From Laedolimicola ammoniilytica (GTDB lineage Bacteria > Bacillota > Clostridia > Lachnospirales > Lachnospiraceae), in assembly GCF_025567165.1 (NCBI RefSeq), contig NZ_JAOQKC010000002.1, positions 1-64,000 on the forward strand: 64,000 bases of DNA, given 5' to 3'. Under the pieces are notes generated by a model. That model did no database searches and was not told where the DNA came from. It saw only the letters and a list, made by a program, of their open reading frames with translations. A program made the translations under genes and the position numbers. Below are positions 8,526-17,210 of this stretch, one piece after another. The first letter of the stretch is position 1. Every line of letters starts with the position of its first letter.

Positions 8526-9679
8526 ACATCCTGCCGCGGTCTCCGGGGCGGCTTGGGTCCCGGAAACTGATAGAAATAGGTTTTTAACATGCCATTATAG
8601 ATCTTGCGGTTCTTCGCCGCCTTACAGCCCAGATACCGCTCTGCGTCCTCGTAACTGGTGATCAGGTACATGGACCAGTCATCCAGACGGTTATAGGCCT
8701 CGCCAATCTCCCGGTACAGAGCCGGCAGGGCTTCTTTTTCTTCCAGGCGCTCGCCGTAGGGCGGATTTGTGATGACAAAGCCGTATTTTTTCGGATGGCG
8801 GAGCTCAGAGACCGGCCGCGCCTGAAAATGAATCAGGTGATCGACGCCCGCTTCTCTTGCATTTTCCCGGGCCGCCTTTACCATGTCCGGGTCGATATCG
8901 TAGCCCTGGATGTCGGTTTCGATGTCGTCCTGGATGAGGTCGTTCGCTTCTTCCACCGCGTTATACCAGAGCTTCCTCGGGATCATGTTTTTCCAGTCCT
9001 CAGCCACGAATTCCCGGTTCATGCCCGGGGCGATGTTGGCCGCCATCATGGCCGCCTCGATGGGAAATGTGCCGCAGCCGCAGAACGGATCTACAAGAAT
9101 GCGGTCGCCTTTCCAGGGTGTCAGCATAATCAGGGCTGCCGCCAGGGTCTCGGTGATGGGCGCTTTGCTGGTTAGTCTTCTATAACCGCGCTTATGTAAG
9201 GAGACGCCGGAGGTATCCAGGCCTACCACGGCCTCATCCTTTAAAAAGGTGATGCGGATGGGGTAGGAGGCTCCGTCCTCGCTGAACCATTCCATCTTGT
9301 ATCTGGTCTTCAGGCGCTCCACCATGGCTTTTTTGACGATGGACTGGATGTCTGACGGGCTGAACAGCTTGCTTTTTACGGACGTGGCTTTTGTGACCCA
9401 GAATTTGCCGTCCGCCGGGATGTAGTTTTCCCAGGGAATGGCTTTGATGCCCTCGAAGAGCTCGTCGAAGGTCTCTGCCTTGAAGCGTCCCACCTGAAGC
9501 ATGACGCGCTCCGCGGTCCGAAGGAAGATGTTGGCGCGGCACAGGGCGTCCATGTCGCCGATGAAGGTGACGCGGCCGTCCTCGACCAGGCTTACGTCAT
9601 ACCCCAGGTCCTGTATTTCCCGTTTCAATACCGCCTCCAGGCCGAAGTGGCAGGGGGCAAGGAATTCATATGTTTCCAT
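8522..9679 (-). CDS. THUMP-domain class I RNA methyltransferase (RlmK/RlmL N-half type)
   Basis: A 385-residue S-adenosylmethionine-dependent methyltransferase of the RlmL/YpsC group. The N-terminal ferredoxin-like plus THUMP domains (about residues 1-155) bind RNA; the SAM-binding motif VDPFCGCGTFPIEAA and catalytic NPPYGE follow in the Rossmann domain. Family members make N2-methylguanosine in 23S rRNA. It is shorter than the fused RlmKL of gamma-proteobacteria, as usual in Firmicutes. It heads the cluster peptidase-rdgB-yfcE, with overlapping or closely spaced genes. Confidence 0.9.
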   Translation of the reverse strand: METYEFLAPCHFGLEAVLKREIQDLGYDVSLVEDGRVTFIGDMDALCRANIFLRTAERVMLQVGRFKAETFDELFEGIKAIPWENYIPADGKFWVTKATSVKSKLFSPSDIQSIVKKAMVERLKTRYKMEWFSEDGASYPIRITFLKDEAVVGLDTSGVSLHKRGYRRLTSKAPITETLAAALIMLTPWKGDRILVDPFCGCGTFPIEAAMMAANIAPGMNREFVAEDWKNMIPRKLWYNAVEEANDLIQDDIETDIQGYDIDPDMVKAARENAREAGVDHLIHFQARPVSELRHPKKYGFVITNPPYGERLEEKEALPALYREIGEAYNRLDDWSMYLITSYEDAERYLGCKAAKNRKIYNGMLKTYFYQFPGPKPPRRPRQDV

Positions 9680-9840
9680 TTATCTTTATTTCTCCATTTT
9701 CTTACTTTTTTGCATTTAGTTTGACGGCAGACGCTTCTGATTGTTTGCTCCTGCGCCTGCCGTCATCCACTTATAGTTTATCTTAATATGCCCTTTCCCC
9801 GCTGTCAATGATTTTTCTGCGCCATGCCGGGGCTGAATCT
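9680..9840. other. Intergenic region with a GC-rich hairpin
   Basis: No gene is visible. TGACGGCAG ... CTGCCGTCA (about 9721-9765) can form a nine-pair stem with further inner pairs. Neither side is followed by a clear T run, so it is not an obvious terminator; it could be in the 5' leader of the methyltransferase mRNA. Confidence 0.4.
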
Positions 9841-10146
9841 CTAATAATGTTCCAGGTTCCGGCCTTTGTAGGACTGGATGCCGCCCACCAGGGTCCAGAC
9901 CCGGTAGCCTGCTTCGGCCAGCTCCCGGGCAGCTTTCATACTGGTGCTGCCGCGCTCGCAGTAGAGGATCAGGGTTTTGTGGCGGAGCAGGCGGACGCGC
10001 TCCTGCAGATCCTCATAGGGGATGCAGACGGCGCCTTTGATGTGCTGGCGGCGGAAGTCCCGCGGCGTGCGGATATCTATGAGGATATAGTCGGGTTTAA
10101 ATAAGTAACTGTCTATTTCCCTGGGGGAGATGGTGCCAAAATTCAT
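9841..10146 (-). CDS. Single-domain rhodanese-like protein
   Basis: A 101-residue rhodanese fold. The active-site loop is YCERGSTSM with the Cys in the expected position for a persulfide-carrying sulfurtransferase, and the N-terminal strand-helix DYILIDIRTPRDFRRQHIKGA matches the family. Substrate and partner are unknown. The start at 10146 follows AAAAGGTGATCCC. The gene is monocistronic and ends just before the methyltransferase promoter region. Confidence 0.85.
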   Translation of the reverse strand: MNFGTISPREIDSYLFKPDYILIDIRTPRDFRRQHIKGAVCIPYEDLQERVRLLRHKTLILYCERGSTSMKAARELAEAGYRVWTLVGGIQSYKGRNLEHY

Positions 10147-10213
10147 GGGATCACCTTTTGGATAGAAGGGTATACTTTATAGATATGCGGAAGGCAAAGG
10201 GATTGTGAAGAAT

Positions 10214-10310
10214 GGACGAAACTCCCGGGGGAAAATTTTCTTCCCCGGGAGTTTCTGACTTTGGCTCCGCATAAAATCGCCCGGCTCTGCGGATCAGAGC
10301 CGGGCGATTC
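10214..10310. repeat. 97-bp dispersed repeat, copy 1
   Basis: This segment recurs at 16266-16362 in the same orientation with only three substitutions. It contains two hairpins: AACTCCCGGGG paired with CCCCGGGAGTT, and CGCCCGGCTCTG paired with CAGAGCCGGGCG (12 perfect pairs). Here both stems are perfect or nearly so. It lies 10 bases beyond the stop of the HAD gene and may act as its terminator, but the high copy identity points to a repetitive palindromic element. Confidence 0.85.
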
Positions 10311-10320
10311 AGATGACACG

Positions 10321-11091
10321 TTAATTTATGGACAGATAGGTCAGGCAGGCAGCTACGTCTGCAAATGTACGGGATATCGGGATTTCCTGCCGGATAGCCG
10401 GGTTGGCAGCCTGCAGCGTGCAGCCCTGATAGCGGCGGAGCATTCCCAGATCGTTATGGGCGTCGCCAATGGCGGCAATTTGACCCTGGAAGCTGATGGC
10501 TTTGGCCAGGATAGCGATGCCTTCGGCTTTGCCCAGACCCCGGCTTACGATGTCGGCGTTGTTTTCGTTGACAAAAGCCTCTGCGCCTGGGTAGCGGGCG
10601 TTGATGGCCTCGGCTGCTTTGCAAGTTTCCTCATTATTAGAAAAACGCACATGGACTTGCAGGACTTCCCGACAGGCTTTCCGGAAGTCTTCCTGTGTGA
10701 TGGTCTCGTGGATACCGTTGTACATGATGAGATCTTCCTCCGGGTCGGTTCCTGTGATGACCTGTTTTCGGAAGCTTTTGCAGGTGACGTCTACCGGCAT
10801 TCCATATTGTTCCAGCAGATAATCGGTTATCTGCAGTACCTCGACCGTATCCATTATTTTCTCATACAGGAGTCGGCCGTCCCAGCTTACGATACGCGCG
10901 CCATTATTGCAGATCAAATAGTCAGCCTCGGCTTCCCATTCTTCCAGTTTTTCCCTGAGAATGCTTTCTTCCCGTCCTGTAGCTATGACGAACAGGTTGC
11001 CCTGCTGCCGCCAGTTTTCCACTGCACGGGTGTTGGCCTCTGTAATTTCGCAGTTTACATAGAAGGTCCGATCGAAGTCGGACGCCAGCAT
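10321..11091 (-). CDS. HAD-IIB (Cof-type) phosphatase
   Basis: A 256-residue haloacid dehalogenase-family hydrolase. Motif I is ASDFDRTF right at the N-terminus (nucleophile Asp and general acid Asp; Arg replaces the more usual Gly), and motif IV is IGDAHNDLGML. Cof-type enzymes dephosphorylate sugar phosphates and similar small molecules. I take Met at 11091 as start because family members begin just before this motif and the upstream EIIA gene ends two bases earlier, implying coupled translation. As the last gene of the PTS operon it may dephosphorylate an intermediate of the sugar taken up. Confidence 0.85.
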   Translation of the reverse strand: MLASDFDRTFYVNCEITEANTRAVENWRQQGNLFVIATGREESILREKLEEWEAEADYLICNNGARIVSWDGRLLYEKIMDTVEVLQITDYLLEQYGMPVDVTCKSFRKQVITGTDPEEDLIMYNGIHETITQEDFRKACREVLQVHVRFSNNEETCKAAEAINARYPGAEAFVNENNADIVSRGLGKAEGIAILAKAISFQGQIAAIGDAHNDLGMLRRYQGCTLQAANPAIRQEIPISRTFADVAACLTYLSIN

Positions 11092-11092
11092 T

Positions 11093-11560
11093 TTACCTGA
11101 TTTTGACAATGCCGTTTTCTCCATTCTGAACTGCGCCTGTTTTCTGCAGCTCTACTTTTTCTCCGCTTGTGAAGATGACCGGAGAGACTACGGATTTTCC
11201 CTGCGCTTTCAAATACTCTACGTCTACTTTTACCAGCAGGTCACCCTGTTTTACGGTATCTCCCTGCTTTACTTTTACGTCAAAGCCCTGTCCGTTCAGC
11301 GCTACGGTGTCCATGCCGATGTGTATCAGGATTTCTTTTCCGTCATCGGTGTTGATGCCATATGCATGTCCGGTAGGAAATGCGGTGGCAATGGTTCCGC
11401 TCACAGGCGCGGTTACCTCGGCTCCGGTCAGTTCGATCGCAAAGCCGTCTCCCATGATTTTTCCGGCGAATACCGGATCCGGACACTGCTCGATGGGGAG
11501 CAGAGTTCCGGTCATCGGTGATACAAATTCTTCTTTTTTCTTACGGCTGAATAATCCCAT
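11093..11560 (-). CDS. PTS glucose-type EIIA protein
   Basis: A 155-residue EIIA(Glc)-type domain. The phosphorylated histidine is His80 in EILIHIGMDTVALNGQGF, and the second active-site histidine is His65 in PTGHAYGI. It should take phosphate from HPr and pass it to the EIIB domain of the permease two genes upstream. It overlaps the lyase gene by about 20 bases and is followed directly by the HAD gene. As a free-standing EIIA it could also serve other EIICB permeases that lack their own. Confidence 0.92.
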   Translation of the reverse strand: MGLFSRKKKEEFVSPMTGTLLPIEQCPDPVFAGKIMGDGFAIELTGAEVTAPVSGTIATAFPTGHAYGINTDDGKEILIHIGMDTVALNGQGFDVKVKQGDTVKQGDLLVKVDVEYLKAQGKSVVSPVIFTSGEKVELQKTGAVQNGENGIVKIR

Positions 11561-12926
11561 TTTTCTGGTTCTCCTTTGCCTTTTGGGCGCGTTCTTTTGC
11601 TTCTTTTGCCATACGGCGGGCCAGAAAGGCAGACAGTCCCGTGTAGTTCTCAGGTTTTATCATTTCTTCCAGTTCCTGATCGGTGAAGTTGTCGGATAAT
11701 ACCGGATCTTCTTTCAGTACGGTCAGGTAATCTTTGCCGTCCAGCTCTGCCAGCATCGCTTTATCATATAATAACTCATGGGCGCGATCCTTGCCAAGCT
11801 TTTCCGCTATTTTCATCATGACGCATTCACTGTTGTCGAGACCCTTATTTAACAGGGCGTTCTGATACATGCGCTCTTTATTCACATGCAGGGTGGCGGT
11901 CAGCTCCTCCGCGCGCATCAGGACTTCTGTCGTCAGTTCCAATGCTTCCTCCAGCATACCGTCATACAGCATGTAGGCGCTGGAATCTCCCTCAAACATC
12001 CGGACGCCGGTAAAAAGTCCGGTGGATACCAGGGAATAGAGCTTCTGTGAGTTGGCTATGATGCCCTTCGCCAGCTTCGGATTGATTTTCTGGGGCATGG
12101 TGGAGCTTCCCACTGTACCCTTCTGAAAAGCCTCGCTGACCTCCCCGAATTCTTCCAGTCCCGTGTAGTAAACTTCCTCCGCTATTTTGTGAAGGGCGTT
12201 ACATAAAAGCGCCAGGTTCATGATGTATTCTTCTTTGTGACTGAAGATATTGCGGGAGGGAACCGGCATACTGTACATACCCAGCTTCTTGGCAAAGCGC
12301 TGCTGCACCCGCCAGCCGGTCTCGCCGGTGGCGTTGAAGGCGCCTACCGCGCCTCCTGCCATGGCCTGGAATACCCGTTTTTCACATTCCTGCAGGCGCT
12401 CCTGTGCGTTCAGGAGCTCGCTGATCCAGACAGATACTTTATAACCGTAGGTAATCGGAATGGCATGACGACCATGGGTACGCCCCGGCATCACCGTCTC
12501 CGCATGAGCCTCAGCCAGATCGCCCAGGTGTTCCAGGATATCCGCCACATAGGACTGGAATATCCGATGGATTTTATAGGTGACATAGAGCTGCCCGGTC
12601 TGCTGGATATTCTGGGTGGTCACGCCGTAATGGACGTATTTTCCACCCTCCTCGCTGCAGGCCTTTACCAGCACCTTTACAAATGGTACAAAGCCATGGC
12701 CTACCTTTGCCTGAATGCGATCCATTTCTTCCAGATCGATTCGCTCCAGTTTCGCATTTTCTATGATATTGTCTGCTGCGCTGCGAGGAATAAAGCCTTC
12801 CTCTGCCTGCGCGTCAGCCAGCGCAGCCTCCGCAAGGAGCCAGGATTCTATCTTTGCTTCCTTTGTAAGTAGCTTCTTGATTCCTCTGTCATTTCCTTTG
12901 CTCTTTGAATCATATAATGCTCTCAT
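11541..12926 (-). CDS. Adenylosuccinate lyase-like enzyme of the fumarase superfamily
   Basis: A 461-residue member of the fumarase/aspartase superfamily. The signature GSSTMPQKINP is intact, with the upstream conserved YGVTTQN and PGRTHGRHA segments that build the active site. Closest by pattern is the adenylosuccinate lyase branch, which splits fumarate from an N-succinyl group. A lysine-rich tail follows residue 440. Its place inside a PTS operon is odd for purine synthesis: with no other pur genes nearby I infer it may act on an amino- or succinyl-linked carbohydrate, which is a guess. It is seven bases downstream of the EIICB gene. Confidence 0.8.
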   Translation of the reverse strand: MRALYDSKSKGNDRGIKKLLTKEAKIESWLLAEAALADAQAEEGFIPRSAADNIIENAKLERIDLEEMDRIQAKVGHGFVPFVKVLVKACSEEGGKYVHYGVTTQNIQQTGQLYVTYKIHRIFQSYVADILEHLGDLAEAHAETVMPGRTHGRHAIPITYGYKVSVWISELLNAQERLQECEKRVFQAMAGGAVGAFNATGETGWRVQQRFAKKLGMYSMPVPSRNIFSHKEEYIMNLALLCNALHKIAEEVYYTGLEEFGEVSEAFQKGTVGSSTMPQKINPKLAKGIIANSQKLYSLVSTGLFTGVRMFEGDSSAYMLYDGMLEEALELTTEVLMRAEELTATLHVNKERMYQNALLNKGLDNSECVMMKIAEKLGKDRAHELLYDKAMLAELDGKDYLTVLKEDPVLSDNFTDQELEEMIKPENYTGLSAFLARRMAKEAKERAQKAKENQKNGIIQP

Positions 12927-12932
12927 TTTTTC

Positions 12933-14513
12933 TTATCCCTTCAGCAATTTATCAACGGCATTTCTTACAAATTCCACATGCGGTCCGAATACCACGTGAA
13001 TATGATTCTTGGACGGGAAAAAGATACCTGCGCAGCCGGAATCACGAAGACCTGTCTGATTGACCTGCTCCGGATCCTTCAAATCGATACGAAGTCGGGA
13101 TACACAGTTTTCCACATGTACAATATTCTCCGGGCCGCCCAGATTCTCGACTACGATGCGGGCGATTTCCGGCCAGTTCTTATCCTTCAGCAGTGTGCTT
13201 GCGGACTCCTCAATCTCAAAGGATTCCCGTCCCGGCGTCTCCAGGTTCCATTTTCTGATGAAGAATTTAAATACGAAATAAAATACTACAAAGTTTACAA
13301 TACCAAGCAGAATCAGGTTCAGCCAGTGAGTATTCTCATACATCAGACCGAAGATTCCAAAATCGAAGATTGTTCCGCGGATGTATCCGATGCTGATATG
13401 CAGGAACTGATAAGGAATGGTCATCAGACCGCACAGTACGCAGTATACCGCGAAAAGCTGCGGAGAAATGAACAGGAATGAGAACTCCAGCGGCTCTGTA
13501 ATATTTCCAAGGAAAGCAGTCAGTACACAGGTCATGATGACGCCCTTGCACATCTTGCGGTTCTTCAGGTATGAAGTATGGTACATCGCCAGACCAATGG
13601 CCGGGATACGGAACAGTGTAGTCAGCATCTGAGAACCTCCCAGGTAGCTGGTCAGCTTCGGCATCAGTTCTGCCCAGTAGGGACTGTCCGGACCCAGATT
13701 AAATAAAATCTCATTGACTGCCGGAAGGATACCTACATACTCTGTACCATTGATAAGATAAGTTCCGCCTGCCTCTGTAAAGCGGACAACCGCTGCCAGT
13801 ACATGGTGCAGTCCGAAGGGAATCAGCGCCCTGTGCAGCATATAGTAAATACCGCTTCCGATGTAGTTGGTGGTAAAGATAAAGGAAATGCTGATCAGGA
13901 AGCTGATTAACAGGTTCCATATAATCGGCAGCACCAGGCCAATCGGGATCATACATACAAACGTAATAATCGGAATGGATTTCTTTCCTCCAAAGAACGC
14001 GAAGGCCAGCGGCAACTCCAGATTGTAAAACTTATCTGCTACCTTGGCAGCCACCAGACCGGAAATCAATCCGCTCAGAGCCTCAGTCTTCAGTGTCTGT
14101 ACGCCCAGCACCATACCCTGGCCTACCTGCGCCATGGTGTCGGCGTCTGCCAGCGTACCCGTATTTTTCAGGAATACATTCATGACCGTATTCAGCGTCA
14201 GATATCCGACGACAGATGCGAATACAGCGATTCCCTTTTCTTTCTTTGCCATTCCCTGCGCTACGCCCATGGCAAACAGAATCGGAATATTGTTGAAAAT
14301 AATACTGGTAATATCCTTCGCTCCACTGATAATCAGTTTCAATACGGCTGCGTCCAGAATCGGAAATTTCTCAATCATGTAGCTCTGCCCCAAAGCGCTG
14401 CAGATACCCATAACCATACCAATCGGTGCTAAAAGTGCAATCGGAAGCAGCAGTGAACGTCCAAAGGTCTGGATTCCGTCTTTAAAGCTTCCCGCTTTTT
14501 TCTTGCTCATCAT
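12933..14513 (-). CDS. PTS EIICB permease, glucose/maltose/GlcNAc superfamily
   Basis: A 526-residue sugar permease. The EIIC part (about residues 1-420) has some ten membrane segments and the conserved GNITEPLEF motif near the substrate site. The C-terminal EIIB domain carries the phosphocysteine, Cys470, in ENCVSRLRIDL. There is no fused EIIA; the adjacent 155-residue EIIA supplies it. The sugar is not determined by sequence. It is the first gene of a four-gene operon with lyase, EIIA and HAD phosphatase, divergent from a PRD regulator. Confidence 0.93.
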   Translation of the reverse strand: MMSKKKAGSFKDGIQTFGRSLLLPIALLAPIGMVMGICSALGQSYMIEKFPILDAAVLKLIISGAKDITSIIFNNIPILFAMGVAQGMAKKEKGIAVFASVVGYLTLNTVMNVFLKNTGTLADADTMAQVGQGMVLGVQTLKTEALSGLISGLVAAKVADKFYNLELPLAFAFFGGKKSIPIITFVCMIPIGLVLPIIWNLLISFLISISFIFTTNYIGSGIYYMLHRALIPFGLHHVLAAVVRFTEAGGTYLINGTEYVGILPAVNEILFNLGPDSPYWAELMPKLTSYLGGSQMLTTLFRIPAIGLAMYHTSYLKNRKMCKGVIMTCVLTAFLGNITEPLEFSFLFISPQLFAVYCVLCGLMTIPYQFLHISIGYIRGTIFDFGIFGLMYENTHWLNLILLGIVNFVVFYFVFKFFIRKWNLETPGRESFEIEESASTLLKDKNWPEIARIVVENLGGPENIVHVENCVSRLRIDLKDPEQVNQTGLRDSGCAGIFFPSKNHIHVVFGPHVEFVRNAVDKLLKG

Positions 14514-14699
14514 AACCCTCCTGAATTCTTAACAATTACTCATCCTCTTATTTTTCTGCATCCTTTGGCCAAAGATTAATTATACTATAGCCCTTGTGCG
14601 TTTTCTCTTCAAGGTCACCTTTCGACCTGAAAAAATTACAAAATATGACCCTTAAACCGAAAGATCTGCTATAATACGGCTATACGGGGGAAATGAACT
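14514..14699. promoter_or_regulatory. Divergent control region of the PTS operon and its regulator
   Basis: TATAAT boxes are present in both directions: one for the regulator on the plus strand near 14671-14676, and one for the PTS operon on the minus strand near 14579-14584. Neither has a good -35, as expected for activator-dependent promoters. An inverted repeat AGGTC...GACCT (around 14611-14628) and the related TGACC words nearby are candidate operators. Confidence 0.5.
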
Positions 14700-16256
14700 A
14701 TGAGTATTCATTCTTACGATTTACAGACCTGCGCTTTTATCCAGGAAAAGCAGACGCTGTCTCTGGAAAAATGCAGCCGGCTTTCAGGCAAAAGTATTGC
14801 GTCCGTGAAGCGGAGCATCGCTGCGGTCAATGAATATCTGGCGCCTGCACAACAGATTCTCATCAGCAACAATCAGGCTGTTTTTCAGATGACCTATCCG
14901 GAATATCTGGCATTTATTCAATCTCTGACCCTGGAGGATTATGTGCCCTCCCAGAATGAGCGTCTGGATATTATGGTTATCTATGCCTTTTTTAATCCGG
15001 CTTTAAATATGTCTCATTTATATGAGACGCTTCATTTCAGCCCTTCGACTAAGAAAAAAGATAGCCGCGCCCTGTCGGAATGGTTGAAAACGCAGAATCT
15101 CGGCACGGAAGTGGTTCCGAAAACCGGCGTTCGGATTGTGGGAGATGAACTGACCTTTCGTATCTGCGTCACCAGTATTCTGTCCCGCTATCTGGAGGTT
15201 GGACAGGATTTTCAACTCACCCGGCGTCTGGCCAATCATCCGCTGCAGACCATGATTGCTGAATATTTTCTGATTCAGGCTGACGCAGAGATCCAGACGG
15301 TACGAACTCAGTTAATGCAGCTTATTGAAACCTGCCATTTTCGAATTTCCTATGCGTCTGTGAAGTTCCTGTATATTTATCTGTCCTGCGCGTATTTCCG
15401 TCAGCATTTCGGGCATCCGCTGGAGACTTCCCGGGAGCTGCCCGTTCCAGTACAGGATTATCATCTTATGAAGCGCACTGCGGAAAATACCTTTGTCAAT
15501 CATCTGATTTCCTCCCTGGATTTCAGCACACGGGTCATGCCTCCGGTAAATGAGCACCTTTTTGCCATCACCAGGGAACTGGTACGGAAAGTCCAGAATA
15601 ATATCATTACCCGGATTTGTGACGACCGTTTTATTTATGAAGAGGTATATGCGTATCTCCATAAATCGCTGATACGAAATACCTATCATTTTTCTTTTTA
15701 TGATAATAAGCTGGAGGAAACAAAAGAGCAGTATCACCGGCTCTATGATATTCTAAGCAGCGCTATCTCTGACTATGAGGAAACTTATCAGACCCGGCTG
15801 AGTCATTTTCAGATTGCTTCTCTGACCCTGATTTTCCGGAAGTTTACCAATCGCAACAAGCTGGCCGGACGCAATCGGAAGAAGCTGGTGATCGTGACCA
15901 ATTCTTCGATTGAAAAGATTGATTTTTTCATGGAACGGATGAAGTTCCGGGTAGATGTGGAGCTTCTGGATGTGATCAATATCAATGAGTTGTATCTGCT
16001 GGAAAAGCTGGATTATGATTTTTTGATTGTATTTTCGAATCGTATCTCTACGATGCTGGATTCGCTGGGCTATTCCTGTGTGAAACTGCATTTTTATCTG
16101 ACGGAGGCGGATTTTGAATTGTTGAATCATCTGGGATTTTCTACCTCCAGACGGAAGCTGAAGATCGGGGCGTTTCTTGCGGAGATCCGGGGAATGGATG
16201 AGAGGAAAGCTACGGATTATCTGTTGGAGAGGTATTCGGATTTCTTTTTAGAGTAG
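14700..16256 (+). CDS. PRD-containing transcription regulator (MtlR/Mga-like)
   Basis: A 518-residue regulator. The N-terminus holds helix-turn-helix segments (about residues 15-110), the middle has PRD-like helical regions with conserved histidines, and the C-terminal ~100 residues resemble an EIIB-type fold (KKLVIVTNSSIEKIDFF) that lacks the phosphocysteine. Such proteins sense PTS phosphorylation state and activate divergent sugar operons. It is divergent from the EIICB operon, its likely target. The start follows GGGGGAAATGAACT. A 97-bp repeat begins ten bases after its stop. Confidence 0.85.
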   Translation: MSIHSYDLQTCAFIQEKQTLSLEKCSRLSGKSIASVKRSIAAVNEYLAPAQQILISNNQAVFQMTYPEYLAFIQSLTLEDYVPSQNERLDIMVIYAFFNPALNMSHLYETLHFSPSTKKKDSRALSEWLKTQNLGTEVVPKTGVRIVGDELTFRICVTSILSRYLEVGQDFQLTRRLANHPLQTMIAEYFLIQADAEIQTVRTQLMQLIETCHFRISYASVKFLYIYLSCAYFRQHFGHPLETSRELPVPVQDYHLMKRTAENTFVNHLISSLDFSTRVMPPVNEHLFAITRELVRKVQNNIITRICDDRFIYEEVYAYLHKSLIRNTYHFSFYDNKLEETKEQYHRLYDILSSAISDYEETYQTRLSHFQIASLTLIFRKFTNRNKLAGRNRKKLVIVTNSSIEKIDFFMERMKFRVDVELLDVININELYLLEKLDYDFLIVFSNRISTMLDSLGYSCVKLHFYLTEADFELLNHLGFSTSRRKLKIGAFLAEIRGMDERKATDYLLERYSDFFLE

Positions 16257-16265
16257 GGATAAGAC

Positions 16266-16362
16266 GGACGAAACTCCCGGGGAAAAATTTTCTTCCCCGG
16301 GAGTTTCTGACTTTGGCTCCGCATAAAATCGCCCGGATCTGCGGAGCAGAGCCGGGCGATTC
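16266..16362. repeat. 97-bp dispersed repeat, copy 2
   Basis: Same sequence and orientation as 10214-10310 with three substitutions. The first hairpin (AACTCCCGGGG / CCCCGGGAGTT) is kept; the second stem has one mismatch here. Together the two copies bracket the entire PTS cassette. On the minus strand it lies just after the small Ser/Lys-rich gene and may end its transcript. Confidence 0.85.
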
Positions 16363-16381
16363 GATTGTTTCGTAGTCGGAC

Positions 16382-16552
16382 TTAGTAGTTGCAGTCCTCG
16401 GACCCGCTCTTTGCGTTCTTGCTGCTCTTGGCGGAGCTTTTGGACTTTGCGCTGTTTTTACTGGTGGTGCTTTTTGCGGAGCTCTTGGCATTGTTCATGT
16501 CGGTATAGCTTTTGCTCTCGCTGTTGTTCATATTGTCGGTGTAGTTTGCCAT
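16382..16552 (-). CDS. Small Ser/Lys/Asn-rich protein, function unknown
   Basis: A 56-residue ORF starting MANYTDNMNNSESKS and ending in GSEDCNY. It has a strong ribosome site (CAAGGAGG, nine bases before the ATG) and a low-complexity Ser-Ala-Lys centre with repeated AKSS words. No domain is recognised. Short, hydrophilic, Asn/Ser/Lys-rich proteins of this sort are common in spore-formers and some are spore components, but that is only an analogy. It is separated from the HAAS-domain gene by about 85 bases. Confidence 0.7.
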   Translation of the reverse strand: MANYTDNMNNSESKSYTDMNNAKSSAKSTTSKNSAKSKSSAKSSKNAKSGSEDCNY

Positions 16553-16638
16553 GGTTTCTGCCTCCTTGTGAAATGTGTTTCGTTTACACTTCTAGTATGG
16601 CAGAAGGGGCGTAAATTATTTTTCCAGTTTCTGGTTTT

Positions 16639-17130
16639 TTACCAGCCACCGAAAATCATCATGATCAGCCGCACCAGAAGCAGCACAATCGCTATCGGAA
16701 TCAAAACCGGCAGCACCAGGGACAGGATGCCTCCCACAATGGCACCAATCAGAACGAGAATCAGAATGATAACCACCGCCACCAGCAGCTTGCCGTACCA
16801 GGTATTGAAATTAAACCGCTTATACTTGATGTCAATGCCGCCGTCATCGTTAAACTCTGCATGGAAGCCCTTCTTAGCTTCCGGCTCTTCCTCATAGTAC
16901 GTATAGGTCGGGTCGCTTCCGTAGCCGTCGTTTCCCTGGGTATCGATGATGGTTCTGGCGATCAGCCTCGGATCCCCAAGCTCCTCCAGAACCTCCTTTT
17001 CGCTCTTCCCTGAAGCGATTTCCTGGGATATATAATTCTGGTAATAACGCACATTATCCTCTACCACGGCCGGCGATACTTCGCCGGTCAGCGCCGCGCG
17101 CAGTGTGCTCACAAATTCATTTCTGTCCAT
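16639..17130 (-). CDS. DUF1700/HAAS-domain membrane protein
   Basis: A 163-residue protein with an N-terminal HAAS/DUF1700 helical domain (residues 1-55, pattern LRAALTGEVSPAVVEDNVRYYQNYI ... EELGDPRLIARTII shown by its key words VRYYQNYI and LGDPRLIA), a polar Tyr/Glu-rich linker, and two long hydrophobic segments at about residues 112-160. Related proteins are often paired with PadR regulators; none is seen here. It follows the GLUG-protein gene by 80 bases and may share its transcript. Function unknown. Confidence 0.8.
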   Translation of the reverse strand: MDRNEFVSTLRAALTGEVSPAVVEDNVRYYQNYISQEIASGKSEKEVLEELGDPRLIARTIIDTQGNDGYGSDPTYTYYEEEPEAKKGFHAEFNDDGGIDIKYKRFNFNTWYGKLLVAVVIILILVLIGAIVGGILSLVLPVLIPIAIVLLLVRLIMMIFGGW

Positions 17131-17210
17131 CTGTTACCTCTGCCCTTTCTCTGGTCTACGGTATCTGTTCAGTGCCCTTATCATATCCCATTCCTGTATT
17201 TTCTGTCAAC

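Noticed and set aside
16210..16491. A proline/arginine-rich minus-strand frame across the repeat at 16266-16362.
   Set aside because: It runs through two palindromes, overlaps the PRD regulator end and the small gene in another frame, and lacks a ribosome site.
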